A DNA stretch of 64,000 nt, taken from Burkholderiaceae bacterium. Its GTDB lineage: Bacteria; Pseudomonadota; Gammaproteobacteria; Burkholderiales; Burkholderiaceae_C. The position numbers and the translations under genes are program-made. Below, piece after piece: positions 44,301 through 55,054 of the stretch. Where the stretch lies: contig JAHCKM010000005.1 of NCBI GenBank assembly GCA_026125795.1, positions 1 through 64,000 on the forward strand, given 5' to 3'. The notes beneath the pieces were generated by a model. It was not told where the DNA came from, ran no database searches, and worked only from the letters and a program-made list of their open reading frames with translations. Positions within the stretch are counted from its first letter, which is position 1, and each line of letters opens with the position of its first letter.

Positions 44301-47300
44301 GAACTCCGGCCTCGAGTTGCTGCTCGCCACCAGGTGGATCAGCTCGCCGTCGAACCGGAAGACGTTGGCGAACAGCGCGTCGCACAGCTGACCCGCGCGA
44401 TGCGCGATGGTGTCGAACACCGGCTGCAGGTCGGAGCGCGAGCTGCTGATCACCTGCAGGATCTCGGCCGTTGCCGTCTGCCGCTGCAACGCCACCTTGG
44501 TCTCGTTGAACATGCGCGCGTTCTGGATGGCGATCACCGCCTGATCGGCAAAGCTCTGCAGCGCGGCGGTCTCGCGCGTGCTGAAGGCTTGCGGCTGCTT
44601 GCGCACGACGAACAGCGCCCCCAAGCCGCGCCCCTGCCACATCAGCGGCACCGTCACGACGGTGCGGCCGCCCATGCGCCGGCTCACCTCGAGCGCATCG
44701 CGCAGGTCCGCATCGGCGTCGTCGCCCGGGTCTTGCGCGTCGACCACGTTGACGAGGTGTCCGCGGCGCACCGCCAGGCCGCTCAGCGTCTGCTCGGCCG
44801 GCACGGGGAAGCTGGCGTGGTAGCGCATGGGCTCGGGGCCGCGATACGCGCCGAACTGCACCTGACCGTACTCGTCGATGAGGTCGATGCCCATCACCTG
44901 CGGTCCGACCATGCGCTCGCAGGCGTCGAGGATCTTCTCGAACACCGGGACGGCGCTGTCCATCGACTGGCTGATGACCTGGAGCACCTCCGCCGTGGCG
45001 GTCTGCCGCTCCAGCGCCTCCTGCGTCTCGCGGAACAGGCGTGCGTTCTGGATCGCGATCACGGCCTGGTCGCGGAAAGACTCGGCCAACGCGATCTCGG
45101 CGTCGCTGAAGGCGCCGGGCCGTCGGCGTACCAGCGACAGCGCTCCAATGCAATCGCCTTGCTGCAGCAGCGGCACCATCAGTGAGGCGCGTACGCGCTC
45201 GGATTGCTGAATCGCACGTTCCTGCGGCGGCAGGTCGATCGCACTCCAGTCGGGCAAGTGCAGCGTCGTCTTGTCGGCGAACACCCGCGAGGGGAAGTTG
45301 GCTTGCGGGTCAACCGGTATGACCTTGCCCGATAGCGTCGCGTGCGCCTCGCCCGGACTGATTCGCGCCGCGGCACAGAAGCCATCGCCCTGAACCCGCA
45401 GCAGCACGGCGGTGTCGCAGTCGATCAGCTTCACTGCCGTGGCGACGATGGCGTCGAACACCGGCTGCTCGTCGGTGGGCGATCGGCTGATCACGCGCAG
45501 CATGTCGGCGGTGGCGGTCTGGCGCGCCAGCGCCTCGTTGGTCTCGTTGAACAGGCGCGCGTTCTGGATCGCGATCACCGCCTGGTCGGCAAAGGTCTGC
45601 AGCAGTTCGATCTGCCTGTCGGCAAACGCACCGATCGTCAGCCGCGCCACGGTGATCGCGCCGACGACCTCGTCATCTTGCAGCATAGGGACGCCGAGGC
45701 TGCTGCGAAAGCCCGCACGTAGCGCGGTCCCGATTGGTGCGTAGTCGGCCTCGGCGAGCACGTCGGCGAGGTTGATCACCGCACGCTCGCGGATCGCCCG
45801 CGCCGCGATCGAGTTGCTGCTGGGCGGCATGGGGAATACGTCGCGTATCGCCTGCAGGCCGTTGGCGTCGAGTCCGAAGGCGCCGCCGATCTGGATGCTC
45901 TGGCCGTCGAACGTGAACACGAAGCCGTAGTGCGCATCGCACAGCTTTGCAGCGCGCTCGCCGATGGCGTCGAACACAGGCTGCGTGCTGGTCGGTGAGC
46001 TCGAGATCACGCGCAGGATCTCCGCAGTGGCGGTTTGTTTCTCCAGCGCCTCCTTGGTCTCGTTGAACAGCCGCGCGTTCTGGATCGCGATCACCGCCTG
46101 GTCGGCGAAGGAGCGCAGCAGCGCCATCTCTTTCTCGGTGAAGCCGTCGTGCGCGTCGCGCGCGATGTGAAAGGCGCCGATGACGCGCTCGTCCCACCAC
46201 AGTGGTGCCACTAGCACCGAGAAGCTGCCCATGCGCTGCGCCGCCTGGCGCAGCGACTCGGGCGCCTGCGGGTCGTTCAGCACGTCGCCGAAGAACAGAG
46301 CCTTGCGCTCGGCGCTGGCCCGCGCCATCGGCGTGTCGACGAACGGCTGCGGAAAGGTGGCCTTCAGCGCCGCGGCCAGCTCGGCCTCGCGCGGCGAGCG
46401 GTCGCGATAGGCGGCCAGGTCCACCTGCTCGTCGTGGCGCAGGAAGATCGCCATGCGCTGGAACGGCGTCAAGCGGGCGCAGGCATCGAGGATGCGTTCG
46501 AACACCGGCGCCGGATCCGACATCGACTGGCTGATCGCGCCCAGCACCTCGGCCGACGCGGCCTGCTGCTCCAGCGCCTCCTTGGTCTCCTTGAACAGGC
46601 GCACGTTCTCGATGGCGATCACGGCCTGGTCGGCGAAGGTCTGCACGAGCGCGATTTCGTCGGCTTCGAACGGGCGCGGCTCGCGGCGGTTCAGACCGAC
46701 CACCCCAATCGCCACGCCGTCGCGCATCATCGGCACCGAGAGCACCGTGCGGAAACCGAAGCGCTGTTGCAGCGCGCGCGTGTCGGGGTATTCGGTATCG
46801 AGCAGCGGCACGATGTCGTGGATGTGCACCACCTCGCGCAGCGCGGCGGCGCGAGCGCTCGGCGTGCTGGCCTGCAGCGCGATCTCCAGTTGCCCCGGAT
46901 CGCCCGACGGGCTGCGGTCGGGGGCGCGCAGCCAGTGTGCGGCCAGGCGCAGTGACGCTCCCGAGACGAGCCACACGGTGTCCCAGTCGGCATCGCACAG
47001 CGCGGCGGCGCGTTGTGCCACCACGTCGAGCACCGGCTGCACGTTGGTCGGCGAGGCGCTGATCACCTTCAGCACTTCGGCCGTGGCGGTCTGCCGCTCC
47101 AAGGCCTCGTTGGTCTCGTTGAACAGCCGGGCGTTCTCGATGGCGATCACGGCCTGGTCGGCAAAGGTGCGAGCGAGCGCGATCTCCTTGTCGTCGAAGG
47201 CGCCCACCTGTCCGCGCAGGATGGCCATGCAACCGATGGCCTTGCCTTCGCGCAGCAACGGCACGAACAAGCCGGAGCGGTACCCCAGTGCAATCGCCAG

Positions 47301-50300
47301 CTCGCGCATGCGTGGGAATCGCCGGGTCGCTTGCTCGGTGTCTGGGACATGGATCAAGCTGGAATCCAGGATGCAGCTGCCGGCCGCGCTGCAGCGATCC
47401 AGGGGCCAGGGCTCGAGCACGGCGCCGGAGTACGCCGAGCTGCCGTCGGCCATCGTGTCACTGGCGAAAGCGACGCTCTCGATCAGATGGTTCCTGGGCA
47501 ATGCCAGAGCGACCGCCTTGCCACCGAACAAGCGCCGGCAGCTGCCAACGATGGCGTCGAACACCGGCTGCGTGTCGGTGACCGAGCCACTGATCACGCG
47601 CAGGATCTCTGCCGTGGCGGTCTGCCGTTCCAGCGCCTCCTTGGTTTCGCTGAAAAGGCGCGCGCTCTCGATCGCGATCTCGGCCTGGCTCACGAAGGCC
47701 CGCATCAGCGCGAGCTCCTTTTCGGCGAATGGGCGCACCGTCTTGCGCAGCACGCCGATCGCGCCGAAGCACTCGTCGCCGCGCATGATCGGCAGCATCA
47801 GCGCCGACTTGAAGCCGTACTTGTCGTGGATCTGCCGCTCACGCGGCGGTAGATCGACCGCCGTCCAGTCCGGCACGTGCACCATCGTCCGGTTCAGGAT
47901 GGCCTGCGACGGGAAGTCAACCTGCGCATCGAGCGGCACCAGGTCCGGCAGCGGATCGGTGGCCGGCTGGCCCGGCCTGGCCACCGACATCACGCGGTAG
48001 CTGTCGCCTTCGCGCGCGATCAGACCGGCTTGGTCCACGCCGAAGAGCTGCAGGGCGGTGTTGACGATGGCCTTGAACACCGGCTGGATGTCGCCGGGCG
48101 ACTGGCTGATGACGCGCAACACGTCGGCCGTGGCCTTCTGCTGCTCCAGCGCCTCCTGGGTCTCCTTGAAGAGCCGCACGTTCTCGATCGCGATCACCGC
48201 CTGATCGGCAAACGTCCTGAGCAACGCGATCTGCTTGTCCGACAGGGGACCGGGGGCCAACCGGATCACCGACACCGCGCCGACGGCGACCCCTTCACGC
48301 ATCATGGGCACCACGGTCATCGCGCGGTAGCCGGAGGTCGCGAAGTTGCGCTTGCCGACCTCGAACCCGCTGCCGTCGGCAGCCAGCACATCGGGCACGT
48401 CGACCATGCGGCCATCGAGCAGCGCTGCGCCGTGCATGTAGTCGCGGCTCAACGGAAACGGGAACAAGCTGCGCCAGCGCGCAGCCAGGTCGGCGTCGCT
48501 TTCGGCGATCGCCATCATCCGCACCTCGCCCGCTTCGGGCCGCGTCACCGCGACAGCAGCCTGCGTGAACATGCGCACGCCGGCGCGCACGATGGCGTCG
48601 AACACCGGCTGCACGTCGGTCGGCGAAGCGGCGATGACCTGAAGAATGTCCGCGCTGGCGGTCAGCTGCTGCAGAGCCTCCTTGGTCTCGTTGAACAGCC
48701 GGGTGTTCTCGATCGCGATCACCGCCTGGCGGGTGAAGGTGTTCAGCAGCTCGATCGACTTGTCGGGAAACGGCCCCGCTTCCGGCCGCATCACGGTCAG
48801 TGCGCCCATCGTCGCGCCGGCGTGGGTCATCGGCACGCTGAGCACGCTGCGGTAGCCGGTGGAGCGGGCGACCTCCTGTGTCGCGTACGACGCGGTCGAC
48901 AGCGCGAACACGTCGGGCACCATGCGCACCGCGCCGTCGCGGATCGCCATCGCGGTGACCGAGCCGTCGCCCGGCGGCATGGGGAACAGCCGGCGGGCGG
49001 CTTGCACGCCCTGCGGGTTGACGCCGAAGGTACTCGCCACGTGGATCAGCGCGCCGTCGTAGCGGAACACCATGCCGTAGTGGGCGCCGGTCAGCCGCGC
49101 CGCGCGCTCGGCGATGGTGTCGAACACCGGCCCGGTGTCGGTGGGCGAGGCGCTGATGACCTTGAGGATCTCCGCCGTCGCCGTCTGTCGCTCCAGCGCC
49201 TCGTGGGTTTCGTTGAACAGCTGCGCATTCTGGATCGCGATCACCGCCTGGTCGGCGAAGGTCTTCAGCAGCGCGATTTCCTTTTCGGCAAACGGCCGCG
49301 GCGGCTGGCTCAACAGCACGATCGAGCCGACACCCCTGTCCTGCCAGAGCATCGGCGCGACCGTCATCGAGTAGTTGCCCGAGCGCTCGGCCACCGCGCG
49401 CGATGCGGCCGGCACGTCAGCTGCGCCCAGCACGTCGGCGATGTGGAGCGGCCGCCGCTGGCGGATCGCGACGCCGCTCGCAGTCTCATCGAGCGGGCGC
49501 GGAAAGGTCTGCACCACCCCTTGGAGCATTGGGCCGCGGAATGCGGCGGCATGCAGCCGCCCATCGTCGCCGACGCGGAAGATGCCAAGCTGCTCGGTGG
49601 CGAACAGGTGCTGACAACGGTCGAGGATGGCCTCGAACACCGGCGTGGTGTCGGCCACCGAGTTGCCGATCACCTGCAGCACCTCGGCCATCGCGGTCTG
49701 CCGCTCCAGTGCTTCCTTGGTCTCGTTGAACAGCCGCACGTTCTCGATCGCAATCACTGCCTGGTCGGCGAAGGTCTGCAGCAGCGTGACCTGGTCCGGA
49801 GGGAAGGCGCCGATGGCCGGCCGCGTCACCGCGATCGCTCCGATCACCTGGCCGTCCTTGAGCAACGGCACCGCCATGTTGCTGCGGTAGCCGGCCACCC
49901 GGGTGGCACTTTTCAGGCCGTACTCGGGATCGGCGAACACGTCGGGAATCTGCACCGGCGCGCGCTCGACCATGGCGCGGCCGAGGATCGAACTGCGATC
50001 GAGCTTGCGCGGAAACCCCGCCTGCATTGCGGCACCGGCCTCGGCCGTGACGCCGCGGTACGCCACCAGGTGCACCAGCTCGCCGTCGAGCCGCGCCACG
50101 CCTCCGACCGCAGCCTTGCACAACGCCATCGCGCGATCGGCAATGGCATCGAACACCGGCTGCACGTCCGTCGGCGACTCGCTGATCACCTTCAGCACCT
50201 CGGCCGTCGCGGTCTGCCGCTCCAGTGCTTCCTTGGCCTCATTGAACAGCCGCACGTTCTCCAGCGCCACGCCCATGCTGCCGGCCACCGTCTGCAGCAA

Positions 50301-51317
50301 GCGCACCTCGGCCTCGCCGTAGGCGTTGTCGCGTTTGAAGTCTTCGATCGTGATCACGGCGCAAATGCGGTTGCTGCCCGGCACCGGCACGAACGCGGTC
50401 GAGCGCGCGGGGTCGGGCCCGGGGAGGCCGGGAAAGCCGGCCGCGGCAAGCTGCGCCGCGCTGTTGAACACCAGGGGCTGCCGCGTGGCGATCACGGTCG
50501 GCCCGGGACCGTGCTGGCGCATCGGCCGCGGCGGCAAGGTCTTGCGTTGTCCGTGCTCGATGACGTAGAGCGGCCGCACGAGCTGGTTGCCCGGCTCGAT
50601 CCAGCGGATGCCGATGTCTTCGGAATGCAGCACGCGGCGTAGCGTGTCGCCGACCAGATCGACGATGCTCTGGAAGTCCAGCGCGCGAGACAGACCTTGC
50701 TGGATGCTGTTGTTGACCGCCAGCTCGGCGTCACGCTGTTCGGCCTCGGCCAGCAGGCGCCGGTTCTCGCCGGCCAGTTGCGCCAGCTCGGCGTTATGGC
50801 CTGGGCGCGCGAGGCGCTCTCTGCCGACGGCGCGCCAGCGGGCGATGGCCGCCGCGCCCTGCATGGCCAGGGCGGTCAGCAGGTCGCGGTCGGCGCCGTC
50901 GAAGCGGCCGGCGCGGCCTTCGACGTCGGCATACAAGTGGCCGAGCACCTCGTCATCGGCCACCAGGGGCGTGACGATGCACGAGCGCTGTCGGGCCGGC
51001 GCCGCGCCGCGCGGGCCGTGACGCAGCCGCGCGGTGCGCCCGCGCAGCGCCTCGTCGAGCCACGGCCCGATCAGGCTCAGCAGCAGCTGTGCGTCTTCGC
51101 CGCGCGGCAGGCGCGCCAAGGCGACGGTGCGTTCGCCGCCCGACTCGCGCACCAGCAGCACACGCTGCGCCAGGGTGAGCTGCAGCGCGCGCTCGACCAG
51201 ACACGCCTCGATGCGATCGATACCGCGCGCCTGCGCCAGGGCGGCGCTGGCGGCGGCCAGGGCCGGCACGCGCAGGTCCTCGCGGCGGCGCAGCGGCCGC
51301 CGGCCCGTCGGCTGCAT
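41331..51317 (-). CDS. Giant multi-GAF hybrid sensor histidine kinase (3,328 aa)
   Basis: One continuous 3,328-codon gene. N-terminal GAF-like domain (about 20-165), a helical stretch, a second GAF (about 200-355), then 14 further GAF modules at roughly 173-residue spacing to about residue 2785. That makes about 16 in all. Each module ends in a very similar helical linker of the type [20 protein letters not shown], then [16 protein letters not shown]. The kinase core follows: HisKA with phospho-acceptor His 2823 ([15 protein letters not shown]), ATPase with [15 protein letters not shown] and [10 protein letters not shown], then REC1 (phospho-acceptor Asp 3114 in [10 protein letters not shown]) and REC2 (Asp 3255 in [11 protein letters not shown]). 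No signal peptide or membrane helix is seen, so it is cytosolic. GAF domains bind small ligands or chromophores; the ligands are unknown. No conserved phytochrome Cys was noticed. No good Shine-Dalgarno precedes the ATG, so the exact start is less sure than the rest. Confidence 0.92.
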   Translation of the reverse strand: MQPTGRRPLRRREDLRVPALAAASAALAQARGIDRIEACLVERALQLTLAQRVLLVRESGGERTVALARLPRGEDAQLLLSLIGPWLDEALRGRTARLRHGPRGAAPARQRSCIVTPLVADDEVLGHLYADVEGRAGRFDGADRDLLTALAMQGAAAIARWRAVGRERLARPGHNAELAQLAGENRRLLAEAEQRDAELAVNNSIQQGLSRALDFQSIVDLVGDTLRRVLHSEDIGIRWIEPGNQLVRPLYVIEHGQRKTLPPRPMRQHGPGPTVIATRQPLVFNSAAQLAAAGFPGLPGPDPARSTAFVPVPGSNRICAVITIEDFKRDNAYGEAEVRLLQTVAGSMGVALENVRLFNEAKEALERQTATAEVLKVISESPTDVQPVFDAIADRAMALCKAAVGGVARLDGELVHLVAYRGVTAEAGAAMQAGFPRKLDRSSILGRAMVERAPVQIPDVFADPEYGLKSATRVAGYRSNMAVPLLKDGQVIGAIAVTRPAIGAFPPDQVTLLQTFADQAVIAIENVRLFNETKEALERQTAMAEVLQVIGNSVADTTPVFEAILDRCQHLFATEQLGIFRVGDDGRLHAAAFRGPMLQGVVQTFPRPLDETASGVAIRQRRPLHIADVLGAADVPAASRAVAERSGNYSMTVAPMLWQDRGVGSIVLLSQPPRPFAEKEIALLKTFADQAVIAIQNAQLFNETHEALERQTATAEILKVISASPTDTGPVFDTIAERAARLTGAHYGMVFRYDGALIHVASTFGVNPQGVQAARRLFPMPPGDGSVTAMAIRDGAVRMVPDVFALSTASYATQEVARSTGYRSVLSVPMTHAGATMGALTVMRPEAGPFPDKSIELLNTFTRQAVIAIENTRLFNETKEALQQLTASADILQVIAASPTDVQPVFDAIVRAGVRMFTQAAVAVTRPEAGEVRMMAIAESDADLAARWRSLFPFPLSRDYMHGAALLDGRMVDVPDVLAADGSGFEVGKRNFATSGYRAMTVVPMMREGVAVGAVSVIRLAPGPLSDKQIALLRTFADQAVIAIENVRLFKETQEALEQQKATADVLRVISQSPGDIQPVFKAIVNTALQLFGVDQAGLIAREGDSYRVMSVARPGQPATDPLPDLVPLDAQVDFPSQAILNRTMVHVPDWTAVDLPPRERQIHDKYGFKSALMLPIMRGDECFGAIGVLRKTVRPFAEKELALMRAFVSQAEIAIESARLFSETKEALERQTATAEILRVISGSVTDTQPVFDAIVGSCRRLFGGKAVALALPRNHLIESVAFASDTMADGSSAYSGAVLEPWPLDRCSAAGSCILDSSLIHVPDTEQATRRFPRMRELAIALGYRSGLFVPLLREGKAIGCMAILRGQVGAFDDKEIALARTFADQAVIAIENARLFNETNEALERQTATAEVLKVISASPTNVQPVLDVVAQRAAALCDADWDTVWLVSGASLRLAAHWLRAPDRSPSGDPGQLEIALQASTPSARAAALREVVHIHDIVPLLDTEYPDTRALQQRFGFRTVLSVPMMRDGVAIGVVGLNRREPRPFEADEIALVQTFADQAVIAIENVRLFKETKEALEQQAASAEVLGAISQSMSDPAPVFERILDACARLTPFQRMAIFLRHDEQVDLAAYRDRSPREAELAAALKATFPQPFVDTPMARASAERKALFFGDVLNDPQAPESLRQAAQRMGSFSVLVAPLWWDERVIGAFHIARDAHDGFTEKEMALLRSFADQAVIAIQNARLFNETKEALEKQTATAEILRVISSSPTSTQPVFDAIGERAAKLCDAHYGFVFTFDGQSIQIGGAFGLDANGLQAIRDVFPMPPSSNSIAARAIRERAVINLADVLAEADYAPIGTALRAGFRSSLGVPMLQDDEVVGAITVARLTIGAFADRQIELLQTFADQAVIAIQNARLFNETNEALARQTATADMLRVISRSPTDEQPVFDAIVATAVKLIDCDTAVLLRVQGDGFCAAARISPGEAHATLSGKVIPVDPQANFPSRVFADKTTLHLPDWSAIDLPPQERAIQQSERVRASLMVPLLQQGDCIGALSLVRRRPGAFSDAEIALAESFRDQAVIAIQNARLFRETQEALERQTATAEVLQVISQSMDSAVPVFEKILDACERMVGPQVMGIDLIDEYGQVQFGAYRGPEPMRYHASFPVPAEQTLSGLAVRRGHLVNVVDAQDPGDDADADLRDALEVSRRMGGRTVVTVPLMWQGRGLGALFVVRKQPQAFSTRETAALQSFADQAVIAIQNARMFNETKVALQRQTATAEILQVISSSRSDLQPVFDTIAHRAGQLCDALFANVFRFDGELIHLVASSNSRPEFVELLRGLYPMRPDSSQVSARVIRDRSIVALPDALAEPDYPHALATTGGWRSLLGVPMLREGRALGAIVVGWTQAGPAAKVHEDLLKTFADQAAIAIENVRLFNETQEALARQTATAEVLKAISRSTFDLPAVLNTLIATAARLCGASLGVIFRIEGDLCVAAGLFGASQTLVDHLAAHPPSLKLRDGITARAAATGQPTQVVDAATDKSYERPDVQRVGGYRTLLGVPILREGKAVGVLSLGRAEARAFSDNEIELVTSFADQAAIAMENVRLFNETMEALERQTATSEVLQVINASPGQLEPVFGAIVDRACRLCSADGGGLWLADGESVRFSGGQSRMPQAFLDAPAMQGDVPIAYLLGRDWQQGPYLHVDDISDTDVYRKRIPFFVACVELGQIRTHLGVPLVDDQGHVGGVFTLVRREVRPFTAPQIALVQSFAAQAQLAMKNARLIRETEQAREQAEGARHQAEAANEAKSAFLATMSHEIRTPMNAVIGMSGLLLDTTLNDEQRDYANTIRDSGDALLTIINDILDFSKIESGRMDIEAHPFDLRECVETALDLVAPRAADKQLDLAYLFDGDVPAALDGDVTRLRQILLNLLANAVKFTESGEVVLTVSARPLDGRLHEVAFVVRDTGIGLTEEGMGRLFQRFSQADSSTTRRYGGTGLGLAISKRLAELMGGTMTAESAGPGLGSTFRFTIVAPLATQPPSARREFIGEQPGLAAKRVLVVDDNATNRKVLALQMAKWGMDSRDTASPDEALRWLTAGQRFDVAILDMHMPELDGLQLAARIRAIDAALPLVLFSSLGRREAGDTEGLFAAYLGKPLHQSQLFDTLMGLLARETVAPRARQAPARPAIDPAMAAQHPLRILLAEDNVVNQKLALRLLSQMGYRADVASNGIEAIESIERQPYDVVLMDVQMPEMDGLEATRRITAKFARGARPRIVAMTANAMQGDREECLAAGMDDYVTKPIRVDALVQALTQTAARKDA
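42950..50750 (-). repeat. Tandem GAF-linker coding repeat, about 520-bp period
   Basis: The linker-coding segment (plus strand reading like GTCTCGTTGAACAGCCG) recurs near 42960, 43480, 43990, 44505, 45030, 45545, 46065, 46590, 47115, 47650, 48165, 48690, 49215, 49725 and 50250. Linkers are far more alike than the GAF cores between them, giving many short near-identical tracts at which recombination could change module number. Confidence 0.85.
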
Positions 51318-51489
51318 CGTCTTGCTCTGCGGTGCTGCGTCGCGTGCCGTGATGGCCTCCCCCGTTGCCGCCCGGCATTATTGGGCGACCGAGGAAGCCG
51401 TTGTCCATTGCGCCAAACCCCGCACCGTGGGCCGTCGTGTGCGCGACCGGTGCATGATGTGCGCCTTGCACCAGCGAGGGAGGGCCTGC

Positions 51490-52068
51490 ATGACCGTACT
51501 GATCGCCGGGCTGCTGTTGTTCCTGGGGCTGCACAGCACGCGCATCGTCGCCGACGGCGCACGCAGCCGCTTCATCGGACGCCACGGCGCCGGACCCTGG
51601 CGCGGGCTGTACTCGCTGGTGTCGGCCATCGGCCTGGGGCTGATCGTGTGGGGCTACAGCCTCACGCTGCGGCAACCGATCGTGGTGATGCAGCCCGCGC
51701 CGTGGGCGCGCACGCTGGCCGGCGTGCTGACGCTGGCCGCCTTCGTGCTGATCAGCGCCGCCTACGTTCCGCGCAACCACTTCAAAGCCTGGGTCGGCCA
51801 CCCGATGGTGCTGGGCACCGCGCTGTGGGCGCTGGGTCACCTGCAGGCCACGCGCACCGCTGCCGACGTGCTGCTGTTCGGCGGCTTCCTGCTGTGGGCG
51901 GTGGCGTGCTTCGTGTCGCTGCGTCGGCGTGACCGCGCCGCCGGCGTGCAGCGCGCGCCGGGGCAGGCGATGGCCAGCGTGCTGGCGGTGGTGATCGGCG
52001 TGGCGGTGTGGGCGCTGTTCACCTTCTGGCTGCACGCCGCGCTGATCGGCATCGCGCCGTACGGCTGA
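51490..52068 (+). CDS. NnrU-family membrane protein
   Basis: 192 residues; GGGAGGG precedes the ATG. Five or six membrane helices with the family features LGLHSTRIVADGARSRF near the start and AAYVPRNHFKAWVGHPMVLG in the middle. NnrU was first linked to nitric-oxide/nitrite respiration in alpha-proteobacteria, and some relatives (15-cis-zeta-carotene isomerase) bind heme. No denitrification gene is nearby, so the role here is open. Divergent from the giant kinase (172-nt gap), convergent with the Vgb-like gene. Confidence 0.83.
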   Translation: MTVLIAGLLLFLGLHSTRIVADGARSRFIGRHGAGPWRGLYSLVSAIGLGLIVWGYSLTLRQPIVVMQPAPWARTLAGVLTLAAFVLISAAYVPRNHFKAWVGHPMVLGTALWALGHLQATRTAADVLLFGGFLLWAVACFVSLRRRDRAAGVQRAPGQAMASVLAVVIGVAVWALFTFWLHAALIGIAPYG

Positions 52069-52084
52069 AGCCACGGCTCTCTCC

Positions 52085-53089
52085 TCAGGCCGTGCGCATC
52101 ACCGCGATGTGCTCGGTGCCGCTTTCAGGCAGCCACACCTCACCCGGCCGGCCGAGGATCTGGCGCACGTTGGCCGACTCGCGCGGGTGCTTCCAGCTGT
52201 CGAACGTTTCGCGCTGCGGATCGAAGCGCACCACGGCGTTGGCGCCGAAGTCGCTCAGCCACACCATGTCCTTGTCGTCCACGTACACCGCGTAGGTGCG
52301 CGGTCCGTCGCCCGGCAGCTTCCAGGCCTTCCACAAGCCACCGGCGATGCGGGCGCGCGGGTCGTGCATCGACACCTGGCCCGAGTTCCACTCGCTGACC
52401 CAGATGCGGCCGTGGCTGTCGCTCCAGACGCGGCGCGCGCCCTGGCCTTTGGTGGGCGGCTCGACGATGCGCGATTCGCCGGTCTTCAGATCGATCTGCG
52501 CGATGAAGCTCGCGGCCAGCGAGCAGTACCACACGTCGCCGCTCGGCGTGGCGCAGATGCCGTACGGGCCGCGGCCGCGCGGCGCGTCCTTGACCATCAC
52601 CTCGCCGGTCTTCACGTTCACCTTGCCGATCACGCCGGCCTGCCCGGTGAACCAGCAGTCGCCGTCGGCGCCGAAGGCGCAGGTGTTGAGGTTGGTGTAC
52701 GGCGTGCCCTCGGGCAGCTTGAACACGCGCACCTGCCGCTCGGGCCAGCCCACGCGCACCATGGCGTTCTGGCCGCTGTCGGTGAGCCATGCGGCCTTGT
52801 CGGGTCCCTGGATCACGCCGTGCGGCGACGAGCCGGAGCCCAGCGCAATCAGCTCCACCTTGCCGCTCTTGGGATCGAACCAGCCCAGGTGGCCGCTGCG
52901 CTGCGCGCTGAACCACACGCCGCCGTCGGGGGCGGGGGCCACGTCGTGGATGCCGGTGCGTTTGGGCGCGTTGAGCGGCCAGGCCTGCATCGTGGCGCCG
53001 GCGGCGTGCACCGATGCGGCCGTGCCGAGCCATGGCGCTGCGGCGAGCGCGGCGAGCGTCTGCCGGCGATCGATCGAAACCGGATCCAT
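52085..53089 (-). CDS. Virginiamycin B lyase-like (SMP/NHL propeller) protein
   Basis: 334 residues; AAGGAGG precedes the ATG. A twin-arginine-type signal (DRRQTLAALAAAPWLG) suggests folded export. The mature part is a beta-propeller built from repeats such as DGGVWFSAQRSGHLGWFDP, GDCWFTGQAGVIGKVN and GRIWVSEWNSGQVSMHDP, typical of the streptogramin B lyase (Vgb) family. Most members are not resistance enzymes, so antibiotic lyase activity should not be assumed. Confidence 0.78.
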   Translation of the reverse strand: MDPVSIDRRQTLAALAAAPWLGTAASVHAAGATMQAWPLNAPKRTGIHDVAPAPDGGVWFSAQRSGHLGWFDPKSGKVELIALGSGSSPHGVIQGPDKAAWLTDSGQNAMVRVGWPERQVRVFKLPEGTPYTNLNTCAFGADGDCWFTGQAGVIGKVNVKTGEVMVKDAPRGRGPYGICATPSGDVWYCSLAASFIAQIDLKTGESRIVEPPTKGQGARRVWSDSHGRIWVSEWNSGQVSMHDPRARIAGGLWKAWKLPGDGPRTYAVYVDDKDMVWLSDFGANAVVRFDPQRETFDSWKHPRESANVRQILGRPGEVWLPESGTEHIAVMRTA

Positions 53090-53116
53090 CGCGAGCCTCC
53101 TTCCAGCGCGGCGCGC

Positions 53117-53857
53117 TCAGGCGCCGAACACGTCGCGGTACGACACGTACAGCGAGATCATCACCAGCGGCGCCAGCACGATCCACCCCAGGCCGAACGG
53201 GATCGACGCCACGATCGCCGCCACGATGTAGAGCAGGCCCCACAGCAGAAACGGCACGATGTTGCGCAGGCACGCGGCGAAGCTGATCTTCAACGCGTCG
53301 ACCGGCGCCGTGCCGCGAAACATCACCAGCGCCGGCGCGAACCACAGCGCCATCGACGCGACGACGCTGATGGCGAGCATTGCCAGCAGCGCGATGAAGC
53401 CCGCTCCGAGCGCGGTGAGCGCCGTGCCGACGCTGCGGTCGGCGCCGCCGGCGGCCACGCCGAAGATGGCGCCCGCGCCGAGCAGGCCGGCCACGATGAA
53501 GACCGCCACACCGAAGGCCAGCAGGATCGCCCCGAGGATCAGCAGCGGCATCACCCTGTCGCCCTGCAGCGGCGTGAACAGATCGCCCGGCTCGAGCGTG
53601 CCGCCGCCTTCGACCTTGCGCGCGGCCAGGAGCCAGCTCGCCATGAACACCGGGAACAACACGGCCACCGCCAGCCCGCCCAGGATCGGGATGAAGCCGA
53701 GCACCATGAAGATGATGATCATGATGATCGACAGCACGAGCCACATGCCGGCGGCCTTCATGAACAGCGCCCAGGCCTCGCTCCACCATTCAACGCCGCG
53801 CCCCGAGGCCACGGTGCGGCCGGAGCCGGTGTTGTCGGTTGTGGTGCTGTCGCCCAT
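53117..53857 (-). CDS. BPSS1780-type multi-pass membrane protein
   Basis: 246 residues; GGAGG precedes the ATG. About six membrane helices; the N-terminal region (WWSEAWALFMKAAGMWLVLS) and the internal pattern ASWLLAARKVEGGGTLEPGD, GDLFTP match the BPSS1780 family of Burkholderiales, of unknown function. Followed by the Vgb-like gene after 27 nt, possibly one transcript. Confidence 0.78.
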   Translation of the reverse strand: MGDSTTTDNTGSGRTVASGRGVEWWSEAWALFMKAAGMWLVLSIIMIIIFMVLGFIPILGGLAVAVLFPVFMASWLLAARKVEGGGTLEPGDLFTPLQGDRVMPLLILGAILLAFGVAVFIVAGLLGAGAIFGVAAGGADRSVGTALTALGAGFIALLAMLAISVVASMALWFAPALVMFRGTAPVDALKISFAACLRNIVPFLLWGLLYIVAAIVASIPFGLGWIVLAPLVMISLYVSYRDVFGA

Positions 53858-54002
53858 GGTGTCCCTCCATGCGAGCCTGACGCCGCGGCGCGCATTGTGC
53901 GCCCGCGACGCCCAGAACCGGCGTCGTGCGCAGGGCCTTTGCGCGCGCCACCGGATTCACCCCACAGGTGGCGGTCGAGGGGCGCCGCCGCATACTGCGC
54001 GC

Positions 54003-54046
54003 CATGAAACCCCCGCGCTCGCTCCGCTCGCTGCTCCCCGTGCGCC
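54003..54046. repeat. GC-rich interspersed element, partial copy C
   Basis: CATGAAACCCCCGCGCTC, then GCTCGCTGCTCCCCG, resembles the reverse complement of the end of copy A (CATGAAGCCCCCACGCTC, then TTCGCTGCCCCCC). It directly precedes the quinone-reductase start. Confidence 0.5.
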
Positions 54047-54052
54047 GCTGAC

Positions 54053-55039
54053 ATGAAAGCCATCGTCTACACACACACAGGCGCCGCCGCCGAGGTGTTG
54101 AAGCTCGTCGACCTGCCCACGCCCGAGCCGCAGGCCGGTGAGGTGCGCGTCAGGCTGCAGTGGTCGGGCGTGAACCCGAGCGACGTCAAGTCGCGTCTGG
54201 GCTTGCGCAGCAAGACGCTGGCGTTTCCGCAGATCACGCCGCACAGCGATGGCGCCGGCCTGATCGACGCGGTGGGCGCCGGCGTGCCGGCGTCGCGCAT
54301 CGGCGAACGCGTGTGGACCTGGAACGGCCAGTGGCAGCGCCCGTTCGGCACCGCGGCGCAGTGCATCGTGCTGCCGGCCGCGCAGGCCGTGCCGCTGCCC
54401 GAGGCGGTTCCCGGCGAGGCCGGCGCGTGCCTCGGCATCCCCGCGCTCACCGCGCTGCAGGCGGTGCTGGTGGGCCAAGGCGTCGCGGGCCGCCGCGTGC
54501 TGGTGGCCGGCGGCGCCGGCGCGGTGGGGCACTACGCGGTGCAGTTCGCGCGCCGCCTCGGCGCGGCGCAAGTAGTGGCCACGGTGAGCAGCGAAGCCAA
54601 GGCGAAGCTCGCGCTCCAGGCCGGGGCCGATGCCACCGTCGACTACAAGCGCGAGGAGCTGCCCGCGCGCGCCGCCGCGCTCACCGGCGGCAAAGGGTTC
54701 GATCGCATCATCGAGGTCGACGCCGCCGCCAACATCGCGGCCGACCTGGCCATGCTTGGAGCCGGCGGCGACCTGGCCATCTACGGCAGCGGCGCCGCCG
54801 AGATCGCGCTGCCGTTCTTCCCCGCGATCGTCAAGAACGCGACGATCCACTGCTTCATCGTTTACAACCTGAGCGCGGCCGACCGCGAGCGCGCGCTCAA
54901 TACCTTGCAGCCGATGCTGGCGCGCGGCGAGCTGCAGCACAACGTGGCCGAGCGCCTGCCGCTCGCCGAGTGCGCCCGCGCGCACCAGCTGGTTGAGAGC
55001 GGCAAGGTGGCGGGCAACGTGGTGCTGCGCATCGACTGA
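54053..55039 (+). CDS. NADPH:quinone reductase-like zinc-independent MDR
   Basis: 328 residues. Medium-chain dehydrogenase fold with catalytic half (WSGVNPSDVKSRLG) and a nucleotide-binding loop AGGAGAVGHYAVQFARRLGA (AxxGxVG type, NADPH-preferring). No structural or catalytic zinc ligands, matching zeta-crystallin-type quinone reductases. No Shine-Dalgarno seen; the start adjoins the repeat copy at 54003-54046. Confidence 0.87.
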   Translation: MKAIVYTHTGAAAEVLKLVDLPTPEPQAGEVRVRLQWSGVNPSDVKSRLGLRSKTLAFPQITPHSDGAGLIDAVGAGVPASRIGERVWTWNGQWQRPFGTAAQCIVLPAAQAVPLPEAVPGEAGACLGIPALTALQAVLVGQGVAGRRVLVAGGAGAVGHYAVQFARRLGAAQVVATVSSEAKAKLALQAGADATVDYKREELPARAAALTGGKGFDRIIEVDAAANIAADLAMLGAGGDLAIYGSGAAEIALPFFPAIVKNATIHCFIVYNLSAADRERALNTLQPMLARGELQHNVAERLPLAECARAHQLVESGKVAGNVVLRID

Positions 55040-55054
55040 GAACCGGTCCGGACT

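Noticed and set aside
47877-50642. 921-codon plus-strand frame opposite the giant kinase
   Set aside because: Arg/His/Asp-rich shadow with repeats only because the GAF array is repetitive on the other strand.
42950-50750. Mobile or integrated repeat array
   Set aside because: The periodicity is explained by tandem GAF domains in one continuous reading frame; no transposase or terminal repeats.
52085-53089. Streptogramin resistance gene
   Set aside because: Family resemblance only; the Tat-type signal and context do not support antibiotic resistance.
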